Source: Anaerotignum sp.
GTDB taxonomy: Bacteria; Bacillota; Clostridia; Lachnospirales; Anaerotignaceae
Assembly: GCA_017560955.1 (NCBI GenBank)
Contig: JAFZDV010000103.1
Coordinates: 1 to 9,959, forward strand
Direction: 5' to 3'
DNA: 9,959 bases
A program made the position numbers and the translations under genes. Below, in pieces: positions 1 through 6,115 of the stretch. Each line of letters opens with the position of its first letter. The stretch's first letter is position 1. The notes beneath the pieces were generated by a model. It was not told the origin of the DNA. It did no database searches and worked only from the letters and a program-made list of their open reading frames with translations.

Positions 1-312
1 CATCGCAGGGAAATAAATTGTCGCCATAAACCATGCAAAGAAATATGCGTATCTGGGACCAACCAGAACCTCTGCATAGTCAACAACGCCACTTACTTTT
101 TCGTGCTTTGTTGCCATGATCGCAAAGTTATACGCACAGATCACCATTACCATACCGCCCAGGAACCATGCCAAAAGGCCTGTAGGCAGGTCACCGCCTG
201 TTGCAACCAGAACTTTTTCTGCCTTAAAGAACACACCACTGCCAATTACGATACCAACTACCATGGCAATTGCTGTCAATAAGCCATATCTCTTTTCCAA
301 TCCTTCATTCAT
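1..312 (-). CDS. APC-superfamily amino acid permease, N-terminal part (runs off the window)
   Basis: The minus frame is open from an ATG at 312 to the first base, giving 104 residues of a larger membrane protein. Residues 20-30 (GIVIGSGVFFK) match the glycine-rich unwound first helix of APC-superfamily amino acid/polyamine permeases, where the substrate amine and carboxylate are bound. Three hydrophobic segments are visible at about residues 10-28, 45-67 and 86-104, with a short charged cytoplasmic loop (about 69-74) between the second and third. Full family members usually have about 12 segments and 430-480 residues, so roughly three quarters is missing. The start is supported by AGAAGG (326-321) 8 nt upstream. 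The gene is divergent from the small membrane protein at 580. The expected role is import or exchange of amino acids at the cytoplasmic membrane. Substrate cannot be told from this fragment. Confidence 0.85.
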   Translation of the reverse strand, partial: MNEGLEKRYGLLTAIAMVVGIVIGSGVFFKAEKVLVATGGDLPTGLLAWFLGGMVMVICAYNFAIMATKHEKVSGVVDYAEVLVGPRYAYFFAWFMATIYFPAM

Positions 313-487
313 AACTATAACCTTCTTCCCTTTTTACACTAGCGCATACACACTGTAGCGCTGTTATGCTTTGCTCTATAAAAGTAACACTTTTAAAATG
401 ACTTTGCAACCATTCCCCCAAAAACTCCCTGTTCTTTTTGACGTACATCTGTCTTTCTCTCATATTATTTTAGTACGGTAAAGTTTT

Positions 488-497
488 GTGTATACAC
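488..497. promoter_or_regulatory. Perfect 10-bp palindrome (GTGTATACAC) in the divergent intergenic region
   Basis: GTGTATACAC is its own reverse complement and lies in the 267-nt gap between the divergent permease and small membrane protein genes. It sits 22 nt upstream of the likely -35 box of the plus-strand gene. Short perfect palindromes of this kind can be operators for dimeric regulators, but one 10-bp palindrome in AT-rich DNA may be chance. No second copy was seen in the window. The rest of the gap holds a weak possible minus-strand promoter (TTGCAA at 409-404, TACTTT at 386-381, 17-nt spacer). It also holds a small imperfect 5-bp stem (341-345 with 358-362) in the permease leader. 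Confidence 0.3.
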
Positions 498-519
498 CAT
501 TCTTTTCTCCTAGTAAAAA

Positions 520-548
520 TTGCTTTTCTTTCCATAAAATGATACACT
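520..548 (+). promoter_or_regulatory. Sigma-A-type promoter of the small membrane protein gene
   Basis: TTGCTT (520-525) and TACACT (543-548) are separated by 17 nt, matching the vegetative -35/-10 pattern at four of six positions each. The predicted start of transcription near 555 leaves a short leader of about 25 nt that carries the ribosome site AAGGAGG (566-572). A second possible pair (TTGACG 438-443, TATTAT 463-468) has a 19-nt spacer and would give a leader of about 105 nt. Confidence 0.55.
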
Positions 549-579
549 GGTAAAAAAATGATCTCAAGGAGGCAACTTT

Positions 580-885
580 ATGCTGATTTATGTATTATTC
601 ATGGCGGCCATCGCTTATTTTCTTTATAAAGAAAGCATTAAACTACTGAAAAACGAATCCACTCTGCTGAAGGAACTTGCTGACGATGCTGTTTCTAAAA
701 AAATTGCTCTCAGCCTGATGCGAAAAGTCCTGCTTTCCGCTCTGCTCAGCGCTGGTCTGATGTTAGCCTGCTTTGCCGTAACAAAGTTCACAGGCGTCAT
801 GCCAAAACCTCTGGCAGCCATTTCTATCCTGTGTTATACTATCGGCTTTATCTATGCTATGTTCAAAGCAAGAAATATAAAATAA
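580..885 (+). CDS. Small three-segment membrane protein of unknown function
   Basis: I do not recognise this 101-residue protein. Hydrophobic stretches lie at about residues 2-16, 50-68 and 76-95. A charged, helix-prone stretch (about 17-49, rich in Lys, Glu and Asp) lies between the first and second, and the last residues are basic (KARNIK). The first segment is uncleaved-looking, with no signal peptidase motif. The start is well supported: AAGGAGG at 566-572 sits 7 nt before the ATG, with a promoter just upstream. It is a single-gene unit, divergent from the permease and convergent with the aldehyde dehydrogenase, closed by the terminator at 888-907. It is probably a genuine gene because it has its own promoter, ribosome site and terminator. 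Its role is unknown and neither neighbour implies one. Confidence 0.8.
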   Translation: MLIYVLFMAAIAYFLYKESIKLLKNESTLLKELADDAVSKKIALSLMRKVLLSALLSAGLMLACFAVTKFTGVMPKPLAAISILCYTIGFIYAMFKARNIK

Positions 886-915
886 AAAAGAGCCTTTTCA
901 GGCTCTTCTTTTTTT
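880..915. terminator. Bidirectional intrinsic terminator between convergent genes
   Basis: A 7-bp stem AAGAGCC/GGCTCTT (888-894 with 901-907) encloses a 6-nt loop. On the plus strand it is followed by CTTTTTTT (908-915). On the minus strand it is followed by a T-rich run reading TTTTTTATTTTA. It can therefore end both the small membrane protein transcript and the marR-adh-aldh transcript. The stop codons of the two genes lie only 28 nt apart (885 and 916), so both T-tracts run into the ends of the opposing genes. Confidence 0.9.
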
Positions 916-2284
916 ATCTTAAAAATACACGCAGCAATTTTTCCTGCAGTTCTGTATAAGGCGCATATCTGACAGGCAGATCCATCCATGTATGCTTTTT
1001 CACGATGCTCTTTTCATGGCTGAACGTTTCAAAACTCTTCTTGCCATGATAACTGCCCATACCACTGTTGCCAACACCACCAAAGCCCATTCTGCTTGTA
1101 GCCAGATGGATGATGGTATCGTTGATACAGCCGCCGCCAAAGGGTACATGCTTCAGGAAACGATTTGCCAGTTTTCTGTCCTGTGTAAACAGATACAGCG
1201 CCAGAGGTTTTTCCCTGTCACAGATAAATCTTTCTGCCTCCTGCATACTCTCTACAGAAATAATGGGCAGAACAGGGCCAAAGATTTCCTCCTGCATGAT
1301 GGCATCCTCGGGTGTCACATTGTCCATAATAGTCGGTTCGATCTGCATGGTCTCTTCATTCCAGCCGCCGCCAAACACTACCTTCTGAGGGTCAATGAGG
1401 CCTGTCACGCGATCGAAATGCTTCTGGTTGATCATTTTTACATAGGCTTTATTTTTCGCCGCATTATCACCGTACATCTTCACGATCCATTTTTTCAGGT
1501 AGCCGATGAATTCATCCTTCACTTCTTTATCGATCAGGATATAGTCAGGGGCTACGCAGGTCTGACCACAGTTCAGCAGTTTACCAAAGGCAATGCGTTT
1601 CGCCGCCAGATTCAGTTTTGCTGTCTTATCTACTACACAGGGGCTCTTGCCGCCCAGTTCCAATGTAACAGGTGTCAGATATCTTGCCGCTTTCGCCATC
1701 ACTTCTTTGCCGACACTCACACCGCCTGTAAAGAAAATATAATCAAATCTCTGATCCAGCAGAGCCTGATTTTCCGCTCTGCCGCCTTCCACTACCGCCA
1801 CATATTCTTCATCAAAACATTCGCGCAGAATGGTTCTGATGACCGCAGAAGTGGCAGGTGCGTAAGCAGAAGGTTTTACCACACAACAGTTACCAGCCGC
1901 AATAGCACCGATCAGAGGCCCCATGGTCAGCATAAAAGGGTAATTCCAGGGGGACATCACCAGAACAACGCCATAAGGCTCTTTGATTGTAAAACTTGTC
2001 GCAGAAAACTGTGCCAGAGGGGTCACTTTATATTCCTTTTGTGCCCAGCAGCTCATGTGTTTCAGCATATAACTCAGTTCTGCCAGTGTCATACCGATCT
2101 CACACATAAAAGCCTCTGTCTTGGATTTATTCAGGTCAGCCTTCAGCGCTGCATAGATATCTTCTTCATGGTCTTTGATAGAGCGAGCCAGCCTTTTCAA
2201 AGCAATTTTACGATAAGAAAGAGGAATGGTCTTTCCTGTTCTGAAAAATACTCTCTGCTTTGCCACGATTTTTTCAATTTCCAT
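914..2284 (-). CDS. NAD(P)-dependent aldehyde dehydrogenase, class-3-like
   Basis: This 456-residue protein oxidises an aldehyde to the carboxylate (or can work in the ADH-linked direction). Visible ALDH elements in order are SPWNYPF (111-117, with Asn114 of the oxyanion hole), GNCCVVKPS (131-139, cofactor-binding Lys137), FFTGG (184-188, nucleotide fold), TLELGGKSP (207-215, general base Glu209), NCGQTCVAPDY (238-248, catalytic Cys243) and EEIFGPV (332-338). The short length and the GQTCVAPDY wording resemble class 3 (ALDH3, fatty or aromatic aldehydes) rather than the roughly 500-residue class 1/2 enzymes. There is no signal peptide. The start is 1 nt after the stop of the alcohol dehydrogenase, with AGAGG 8 nt upstream inside that gene, so translation is probably coupled. 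It is the last gene of the marR operon. The exact aldehyde cannot be predicted. Confidence 0.93.
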   Translation of the reverse strand: MEIEKIVAKQRVFFRTGKTIPLSYRKIALKRLARSIKDHEEDIYAALKADLNKSKTEAFMCEIGMTLAELSYMLKHMSCWAQKEYKVTPLAQFSATSFTIKEPYGVVLVMSPWNYPFMLTMGPLIGAIAAGNCCVVKPSAYAPATSAVIRTILRECFDEEYVAVVEGGRAENQALLDQRFDYIFFTGGVSVGKEVMAKAARYLTPVTLELGGKSPCVVDKTAKLNLAAKRIAFGKLLNCGQTCVAPDYILIDKEVKDEFIGYLKKWIVKMYGDNAAKNKAYVKMINQKHFDRVTGLIDPQKVVFGGGWNEETMQIEPTIMDNVTPEDAIMQEEIFGPVLPIISVESMQEAERFICDREKPLALYLFTQDRKLANRFLKHVPFGGGCINDTIIHLATSRMGFGGVGNSGMGSYHGKKSFETFSHEKSIVKKHTWMDLPVRYAPYTELQEKLLRVFLR

Positions 2285-2285
2285 T

Positions 2286-3494
2286 TTATTCGCCTCTTTC
2301 CATTACACGTTCATACATTTCTGCCAGTTCTCCCTGATCCATCAGCACAGGCACAGGATACAAAGGATTCCCTTCCGCCGCTGCATGCTGAGACATGACG
2401 GGAATATCTGCCAGTCTGATTTCTTTGATTTTATCAGGGATACCCATATATGTGTTCATATCCTTCACCCATTTGATGAAATAAGCCGCCGCACGATAAT
2501 CGCTGGTATGCTTTGGCACCATCCCTGCAAAACGAGCCAGTTTCGCCAGTTTCTTCTGACATGCTGTGCCATATTCCTCTAGAAAATAAGGCAGTAGAAC
2601 GGCATTTGCCAAGCCGTGGGGCACACCATACTGCCCGCCCAGAGAATGGGCCACCGCATGGACATAACCCACATAGGAACGGGAAAAAGCAACCCCTGCA
2701 CAGTATGCCGCTTCCAGCATATTGCTTCTGGCTTTCTTATCCTGTCCATCATCATAAGCCGTTTTCAGGTTTTCATAGATCAGTTTTACGGCATCTTCTG
2801 CCATTTTTCTTGTATAACGGTTTGTGCTTCTGCCGATATAAGCCTCCACTGCGTGAGTCAGCGCATCCATCCCTGTTGTGGCTGTAATGTGTCTGGGCAG
2901 TCCCAGTGTCACATGATAATCCAGCACCGCATAATGGGGAATCAGGCTGAAGTCATTGATGGGGTATTTATGTTTTGTACCTGCATCAGTAATAACTGCC
3001 GCCAGAGTGGTTTCACTGCCTGTACCGGCTGTTGTCGGCACAGCGATCAGCAAAGGCAGTTTCTTGCAGATACGCAGTAACCCCTTCATTTTATAAACAG
3101 GTTTTCTGGGTTTTACTACCCTCGCCCCTGTAACTTTTGCGCAGTCCATGGCAGAACCACCACCAAAAGCGATAATTGCCTGAGCGCCGCTTTTCAGATA
3201 CAGTTTTCTGGCCTCTTCAATGTTATGAATCGTAGGGTTCGCCACAACCTTATCATACACAGCACATCTGATGCCAACTTCTTTCAGACCCAATTCCAAT
3301 CTGTTTGTCAGTCCCAGACCACGCACGCCGCTATCTGTCACCAGAAGTACTCTTTTGATTTTCTTTTTCTGCAGCAGTTTAGGGATCATTTTCACTTCCT
3401 GCAGGATTTCCGGTTCTCTGTAAGGTAAAACAGGCAGTGCCGCACGGAACGCCCCCTGAAATACTCTGCAGAAAATCTTCTCGCTTACTTTCAT
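2286..3494 (-). CDS. Iron-containing alcohol dehydrogenase
   Basis: A 402-residue group III (Fe-ADH) alcohol dehydrogenase that interconverts an alcohol and aldehyde with NAD(P)H. Visible features are the nucleotide-binding GGGSAMDCAK (111-120), PTTAGTGSE (153-161) and the metal site. By alignment from memory with E. coli FucO (Asp196, His200, His263, His277), the ligands are Asp210 and His214 (in TGMDALTH), His279 and His293 (in VPHG). All four are present, so it should be active. The ATG shares ATGA with the marR stop, giving a 4-nt overlap, and GAGG lies 7 nt upstream. Length is normal for the family (380-400). The first 35 residues, including LPYREPEIL, look like a genuine N-terminus, so an internal start at Met36 is unlikely. 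With the downstream ALDH it forms a two-step alcohol/aldehyde/acid module. Substrate is unknown. Confidence 0.94.
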   Translation of the reverse strand: MKVSEKIFCRVFQGAFRAALPVLPYREPEILQEVKMIPKLLQKKKIKRVLLVTDSGVRGLGLTNRLELGLKEVGIRCAVYDKVVANPTIHNIEEARKLYLKSGAQAIIAFGGGSAMDCAKVTGARVVKPRKPVYKMKGLLRICKKLPLLIAVPTTAGTGSETTLAAVITDAGTKHKYPINDFSLIPHYAVLDYHVTLGLPRHITATTGMDALTHAVEAYIGRSTNRYTRKMAEDAVKLIYENLKTAYDDGQDKKARSNMLEAAYCAGVAFSRSYVGYVHAVAHSLGGQYGVPHGLANAVLLPYFLEEYGTACQKKLAKLARFAGMVPKHTSDYRAAAYFIKWVKDMNTYMGIPDKIKEIRLADIPVMSQHAAAEGNPLYPVPVLMDQGELAEMYERVMERGE

Positions 3495-3964
3495 CTATTT
3501 TCCTCATTTCTGCCAAAGCGGCAAAATTTATCTTCTGCTTTTTTCAGATTTCCATCAATGACCTGCATCACACGATAGAAAACTGCAATGTCTTCATCAG
3601 AAATTTCCGCACTGACATATCGATTGATATCCAGAATAATGCCATTGATTTCCGCTGTGATCTGCTGCCCTTTTTCTGTCAGGCAATATCTTCTTTTATA
3701 AGCAGAACTGCCCATAGCTTCTACCAGACCTTCCTGCTCCAGATCCCTCAGGATACGGGAAACCTGTGCACGGTCAATACATTCCTGCTCTGTCAGTTCT
3801 TTCTGGGTAACGCCTTCTGTCCCAGCCTTGCCCAGTTTACACAGGCAGGTCGTGTGTGTGCTTCCCAGACCATATTTCTCCATTTTGTTTGTTTTTATAC
3901 GCTGCAATGTTTTCCCTGCAGATGCGATCAGACCATCAAATAATTCAAATCTGCTTTCTACCAT
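3491..3964 (-). CDS. MarR-family transcriptional regulator of the adh-aldh operon
   Basis: A 157-residue MarR-type dimeric DNA-binding protein. The winged helix-turn-helix runs from about residue 35 to 100. The recognition region is near TQKELTEQECIDRAQVSRIL (53-72) and the basic wing near SSAYKRRYCLTEKG (86-99). Flanking helices (about 5-28 and 105-148) form the dimer interface. The frame extends five codons further to a TTG at 3979, but that would lie on top of the ribosome site GGAGG (3977-3973). The ATG at 3964, 8 nt after it, is the better start. The stop overlaps the adh start. Five cysteines (40, 42, 62, 94, 148) are many for so small a protein, so thiol-based sensing is possible but only inferred. 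Position as first gene behind tandem palindromes suggests autorepression. Confidence 0.9.
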   Translation of the reverse strand: MVESRFELFDGLIASAGKTLQRIKTNKMEKYGLGSTHTTCLCKLGKAGTEGVTQKELTEQECIDRAQVSRILRDLEQEGLVEAMGSSAYKRRYCLTEKGQQITAEINGIILDINRYVSAEISDEDIAVFYRVMQVIDGNLKKAEDKFCRFGRNEENR

Positions 3965-3972
3965 TGTATTCG

Positions 3973-3977
3973 CCTCC
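3973..3977 (-). promoter_or_regulatory. Ribosome binding site that fixes the marR start
   Basis: GGAGG at 3977-3973 is 8 nt before the ATG at 3964 and falls inside the longer open frame that begins at TTG 3979. The longer start can therefore be rejected. Confidence 0.8.
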
Positions 3978-3992
3978 AAATATAGTTCTCTT

Positions 3993-4010
3993 TTGTTGAG
4001 TGCACAACAA
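3993..4010 (-). promoter_or_regulatory. Putative MarR operator O2 (start-site proximal)
   Basis: Read on the minus strand the element is TTGTTGTGCACTCAACAA. It is an inverted repeat with 6-bp arms TTGTTG and CAACAA around a 6-bp core. It begins at the last base of the -10 box and covers the expected transcription start, where a bound repressor would block initiation. It shares most positions with the element at 4024-4041. The size and arms are typical of MarR-family palindromes. Assignment to the adjacent regulator is inferred from position. Confidence 0.65.
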
Positions 4011-4038
4011 TTATACTCCCATTTTATTGAGAACGCAA
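4010..4038 (-). promoter_or_regulatory. Promoter of the marR-adh-aldh operon
   Basis: On the minus strand TTGCGT (4038-4033) and a perfect TATAAT (4015-4010) are separated by exactly 17 nt. The predicted transcription start is near 4003, giving a leader of about 40 nt up to the ATG at 3964. The -35 box lies inside one palindrome and the start site inside the other, so the promoter looks strong but tightly repressible. Confidence 0.8.
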
Positions 4039-4041
4039 CAA
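4024..4041 (-). promoter_or_regulatory. Putative MarR operator O1 (overlaps the -35 box)
   Basis: Read on the minus strand the element is TTGTTGCGTTCTCAATAA. The pattern TTGTTG-N-G-N-N-CTCAA-N-AA is shared with the second element 31 bp away, about three helical turns, so two dimers would lie on the same face of DNA. The right arm is one mismatch from a perfect inverted repeat. It overlaps the -35 hexamer. The regulator identity is inferred from adjacency. Confidence 0.65.
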
Positions 4042-4089
4042 AAAACCAGATACAATCTTTTTCTTTTTGTCACATATCCATGCAGAAAA

Positions 4090-4124
4090 CAGAAAAATGC
4101 CCCTCGGGAAAACCCGAGGGGCAT
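4090..4124 (-). terminator. Intrinsic terminator of the ribose operon
   Basis: A perfect 12-bp stem (4097-4108 with 4113-4124, arm ATGCCCCTCGGG) has an AAAA tetraloop on the plus strand (TTTT in the minus transcript). It is followed on the minus strand by TTTTTCT. It starts 38 nt after the rbsK stop. The plus-strand side also has a T-run (4128-4134), but no plus-strand gene leads into it. It separates the rbs operon from the marR promoter. Confidence 0.93.
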
Positions 4125-4162
4125 CTTATTTTTTGGTTTATTCAGACGATTCTATGAACCTA

Positions 4163-5053
4163 TTACAGTTCTTTCAGCGCTTCCATAACTTCTGCACGCA
4201 GAGGAATGGACTGAACCGCGCCGTTTCTTGTTACTGCAATAGAGGATGCTTTTGCGCTCATTTTCAAAATATCAGGAATATCCATACCATCGATCAGACC
4301 AGCCAGGAAATAACCTGTAAAAGTATCACCTGCTGCAGTCGTATCAACTGCCTGCACCTTGAAAATAGGCTGATGATAAGTCACATCACCTTCTGCATAT
4401 TTTGCGCCGTCGCCGCCGAGTGTCAGAACGATTTTGGCATTGGGGAACATTTCTCTCATTTTAGCCAGCACATCATCAGGATCTGTCATACCTGTGATCT
4501 GACCGCCTTCCACTTCGTTCAGCAGGAAAATACTCACTTTCTTCATGTCAACTTCTTTCAGTTTTTCATTGAAAGGAGAAGGATTCAGCGCCACCTGCAT
4601 ACCTTTTGCATAGGCCTGATCTACAATATAAGGCAACTGATTTACTTCATTCTGAAGCAGCAGAATGTCGCCGCTTTCAAAATTACTCAGCACTTCATCT
4701 ACATAGCTTTCTGTCAGTTTCTGATTCGCACCGCCATAAAGCAGGATGCAGTTCTGCGCATTTTTATCCACCTGAATGATCGCGTGGCCTGTTTTGCCTT
4801 CGATCATTTTGATATGATCTGCATTTACGCCATATTCTTTGCAGGCATCCAGAAAAGGCTGACCATCTTCGCCGATCATGCCACCGTGATATACGGGAAC
4901 ACCGGCTTTTGCCAATGCCATGGACTGATTGATACCTTTACCGCCCAGAAATACATTCATATCGAAAGATGCTTCTGTTTCGCCGGGCTGTACGATATGG
5001 TCTACATTATATACATGATCCAGGTTCATAGATCCAATGTTTAATACTTTCAT
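4163..5053 (-). CDS. rbsK: Ribokinase
   Basis: A 296-residue PfkB-family sugar kinase that converts D-ribose and ATP to D-ribose-5-phosphate in the cytoplasm. The first PfkB signature is at GGKGINQSMALAKAG (37-51). The second is VDTTAAGDTFTGYF (236-249), with the anion hole and catalytic base Asp243. Residues matching the ribose contacts of E. coli RbsK are present: Asp12 in NLDH, Asn42 in GGKGINQ, Glu136 in QNE and Asp243. SIAVTRNGAVQSIP near the C-terminus matches the usual IAVTRKGA..S.P stretch around the adenine and potassium sites. The family often has GGKGANQA, so GGKGINQS is a mild variant. The ribosome site AGAGG lies 8-12 nt before the ATG, 43 nt after rbsB. It is the last gene of the rbs operon. 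Ribose is favoured over other pentoses mainly by the neighbours. Confidence 0.94.
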   Translation of the reverse strand: MKVLNIGSMNLDHVYNVDHIVQPGETEASFDMNVFLGGKGINQSMALAKAGVPVYHGGMIGEDGQPFLDACKEYGVNADHIKMIEGKTGHAIIQVDKNAQNCILLYGGANQKLTESYVDEVLSNFESGDILLLQNEVNQLPYIVDQAYAKGMQVALNPSPFNEKLKEVDMKKVSIFLLNEVEGGQITGMTDPDDVLAKMREMFPNAKIVLTLGGDGAKYAEGDVTYHQPIFKVQAVDTTAAGDTFTGYFLAGLIDGMDIPDILKMSAKASSIAVTRNGAVQSIPLRAEVMEALKEL

Positions 5054-5096
5054 CAGATTACCTCTTTTACTTCAGAATCGATCGTTTGCCGAATGA

Positions 5097-6005
5097 TTAT
5101 TCAGCTGTAACCAGAGCTACTTCTACAGGGATTACTGCTTCGATAGCTTCGCCAGCGATCAGTTTTACAGCGTTTTCTACTGCTGTTTTACCGATCAGGT
5201 CGGGCTGCTGAGCGATTGTTGCTGCCATTCTGCCTTCGTTGATTGCTGCGATAGCGTCATCTGTAGCGTCGAAACCAACTACCAGAACGTCTTTGCCAGC
5301 ACCTTCGATTGCTTCTACAGCACCCAGAGCCATTTCGTCGTTAGCTGCGAATACAGCCTGTACATCGGGGTTAGCCTGCAGGATGTTTTCCATTACTGTC
5401 ATACCTTCTGTACGGTCGAAGTTTGCTGTCTGGCTAGCTACTACTGTCATTTTTGCATCAGCGATGTTGTGGAAGCCCTGACCACGGTCGATAGCTGCGG
5501 ATGCACCGGGGATACCCTGCAGTTCAGCTACTTTGATGCCTTCGCCCAGTGTATCAACGATGAACTGAGTTGCCATTTCAGCACCCATTACGTTGTCGGA
5601 AGCGATTGTACAGTCAACATCTACACCATTTACAACACGGTCAACTGCGATAACTTTAACGCCAGCTGCCATTGCGTCTGCTACAACGCCGGAAACTGCA
5701 TCAGAGTCAACGGGGTTGATGATCAGAACTGCGATGTTTTTGGACAGCAGGTCTTCTACGTCAGATACCTGTTTTGTTACGTCGTCACCAGCGTCTACAA
5801 CTGTCATAGCTACGCCAGCTGCTTCTGCTGCTGCTTCAGCACCTTCTACCAGTGTTACGAAGAAGGGGTTGTTCTGTGTGGAAACGGACAGACCGATACC
5901 GCCGTCTACTGCTACATCTTCTGCAGGTTCGGAAGAACCGCCACAACCAACCAGAGCTGTTGCCATCATGCTTACGCAAAGAATCATTGCTAATACTTTT
6001 TTCAT
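5097..6005 (-). CDS. rbsB: Ribose-binding lipoprotein of the ABC transporter
   Basis: A 302-residue periplasmic-binding-protein-type lipoprotein that captures ribose outside the cell and delivers it to RbsC. Residues 1-20 are a signal peptide (MKKVLAMILC then a hydrophobic core) with lipobox LVGC and Cys21 as the lipidated residue. Residues 37 to the end form the two-lobed sugar-binding fold. Positions that correspond to E. coli RbsB ribose contacts are all present: Asn45 and Phe48-Phe49 in NNPFF, Asn97, Asp122-Arg123, Arg174, Phe196, Asn222, Asp246 and Gln266. This argues for ribose rather than another sugar. GGAGG (6018-6014) lies 8 nt before the ATG, a strong site. A 110-nt gap with a stable hairpin precedes it, which may raise its mRNA relative to rbsC. 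The mature protein is notably rich in Ala and acidic residues. Confidence 0.95.
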   Translation of the reverse strand: MKKVLAMILCVSMMATALVGCGGSSEPAEDVAVDGGIGLSVSTQNNPFFVTLVEGAEAAAEAAGVAMTVVDAGDDVTKQVSDVEDLLSKNIAVLIINPVDSDAVSGVVADAMAAGVKVIAVDRVVNGVDVDCTIASDNVMGAEMATQFIVDTLGEGIKVAELQGIPGASAAIDRGQGFHNIADAKMTVVASQTANFDRTEGMTVMENILQANPDVQAVFAANDEMALGAVEAIEGAGKDVLVVGFDATDDAIAAINEGRMAATIAQQPDLIGKTAVENAVKLIAGEAIEAVIPVEVALVTAE

Positions 6006-6059
6006 GTTTCTTGCCTCCGTTTAATAATTTTTCCGCTTTTCCTTTTTCTATATATACAA

Positions 6060-6088
6060 GCAGCGACGATGTTCCCCTGCGCCGCTGC
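6060..6088 (-). promoter_or_regulatory. Intercistronic hairpin between rbsC and rbsB
   Basis: In the minus-strand transcript GCAGCGGCG (6088-6080) pairs with CGTCGCTGC (6068-6060), nine pairs including one G-U, around an 11-nt loop. The sequence after it (TTGTATATATAG) is not a clean T-tract, so this is not a normal terminator. It sits in the one long gap inside the rbs operon, directly upstream of the binding-protein gene. Such hairpins can protect a processed downstream mRNA or the 3' end of an upstream one. The role here is inferred. Confidence 0.55.
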
Positions 6089-6115
6089 CTATATAACATA
6101 ATGAATGATTTCCGA

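Noticed and set aside
116..358. Plus-strand frame of 80 codons at the left edge
   Set aside because: It overlaps the minus-strand permease fragment, which has a transporter motif and a good ribosome site. The plus frame has low-complexity Thr/Pro/Ile composition and no ribosome site.
313..420. Possible riboswitch or T-box leader upstream of the permease gene
   Set aside because: Only a weak 5-bp stem is present. No T-box sequence, specifier stem or terminator/antiterminator pair could be seen.
992..2398. Long plus-strand open frame (468 codons) opposite the aldehyde and alcohol dehydrogenase genes
   Set aside because: It is antisense to an aldehyde dehydrogenase with all family motifs, has an odd His/Phe/Cys-rich composition and no ribosome site. 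It is a shadow of the real gene's codon bias.
914..3494. ADH and ALDH as part of a bacterial microcompartment or an AdhE-like pathway
   Set aside because: No shell protein, encapsulation peptide or CoA-acylating motif is present. The ALDH has the class-3-like non-acylating form, and no cofactor or diol/ethanolamine genes are nearby.
3965..3979. Upstream TTG start for the marR gene
   Set aside because: The five extra codons cover the GGAGG ribosome site that serves the ATG at 3964.
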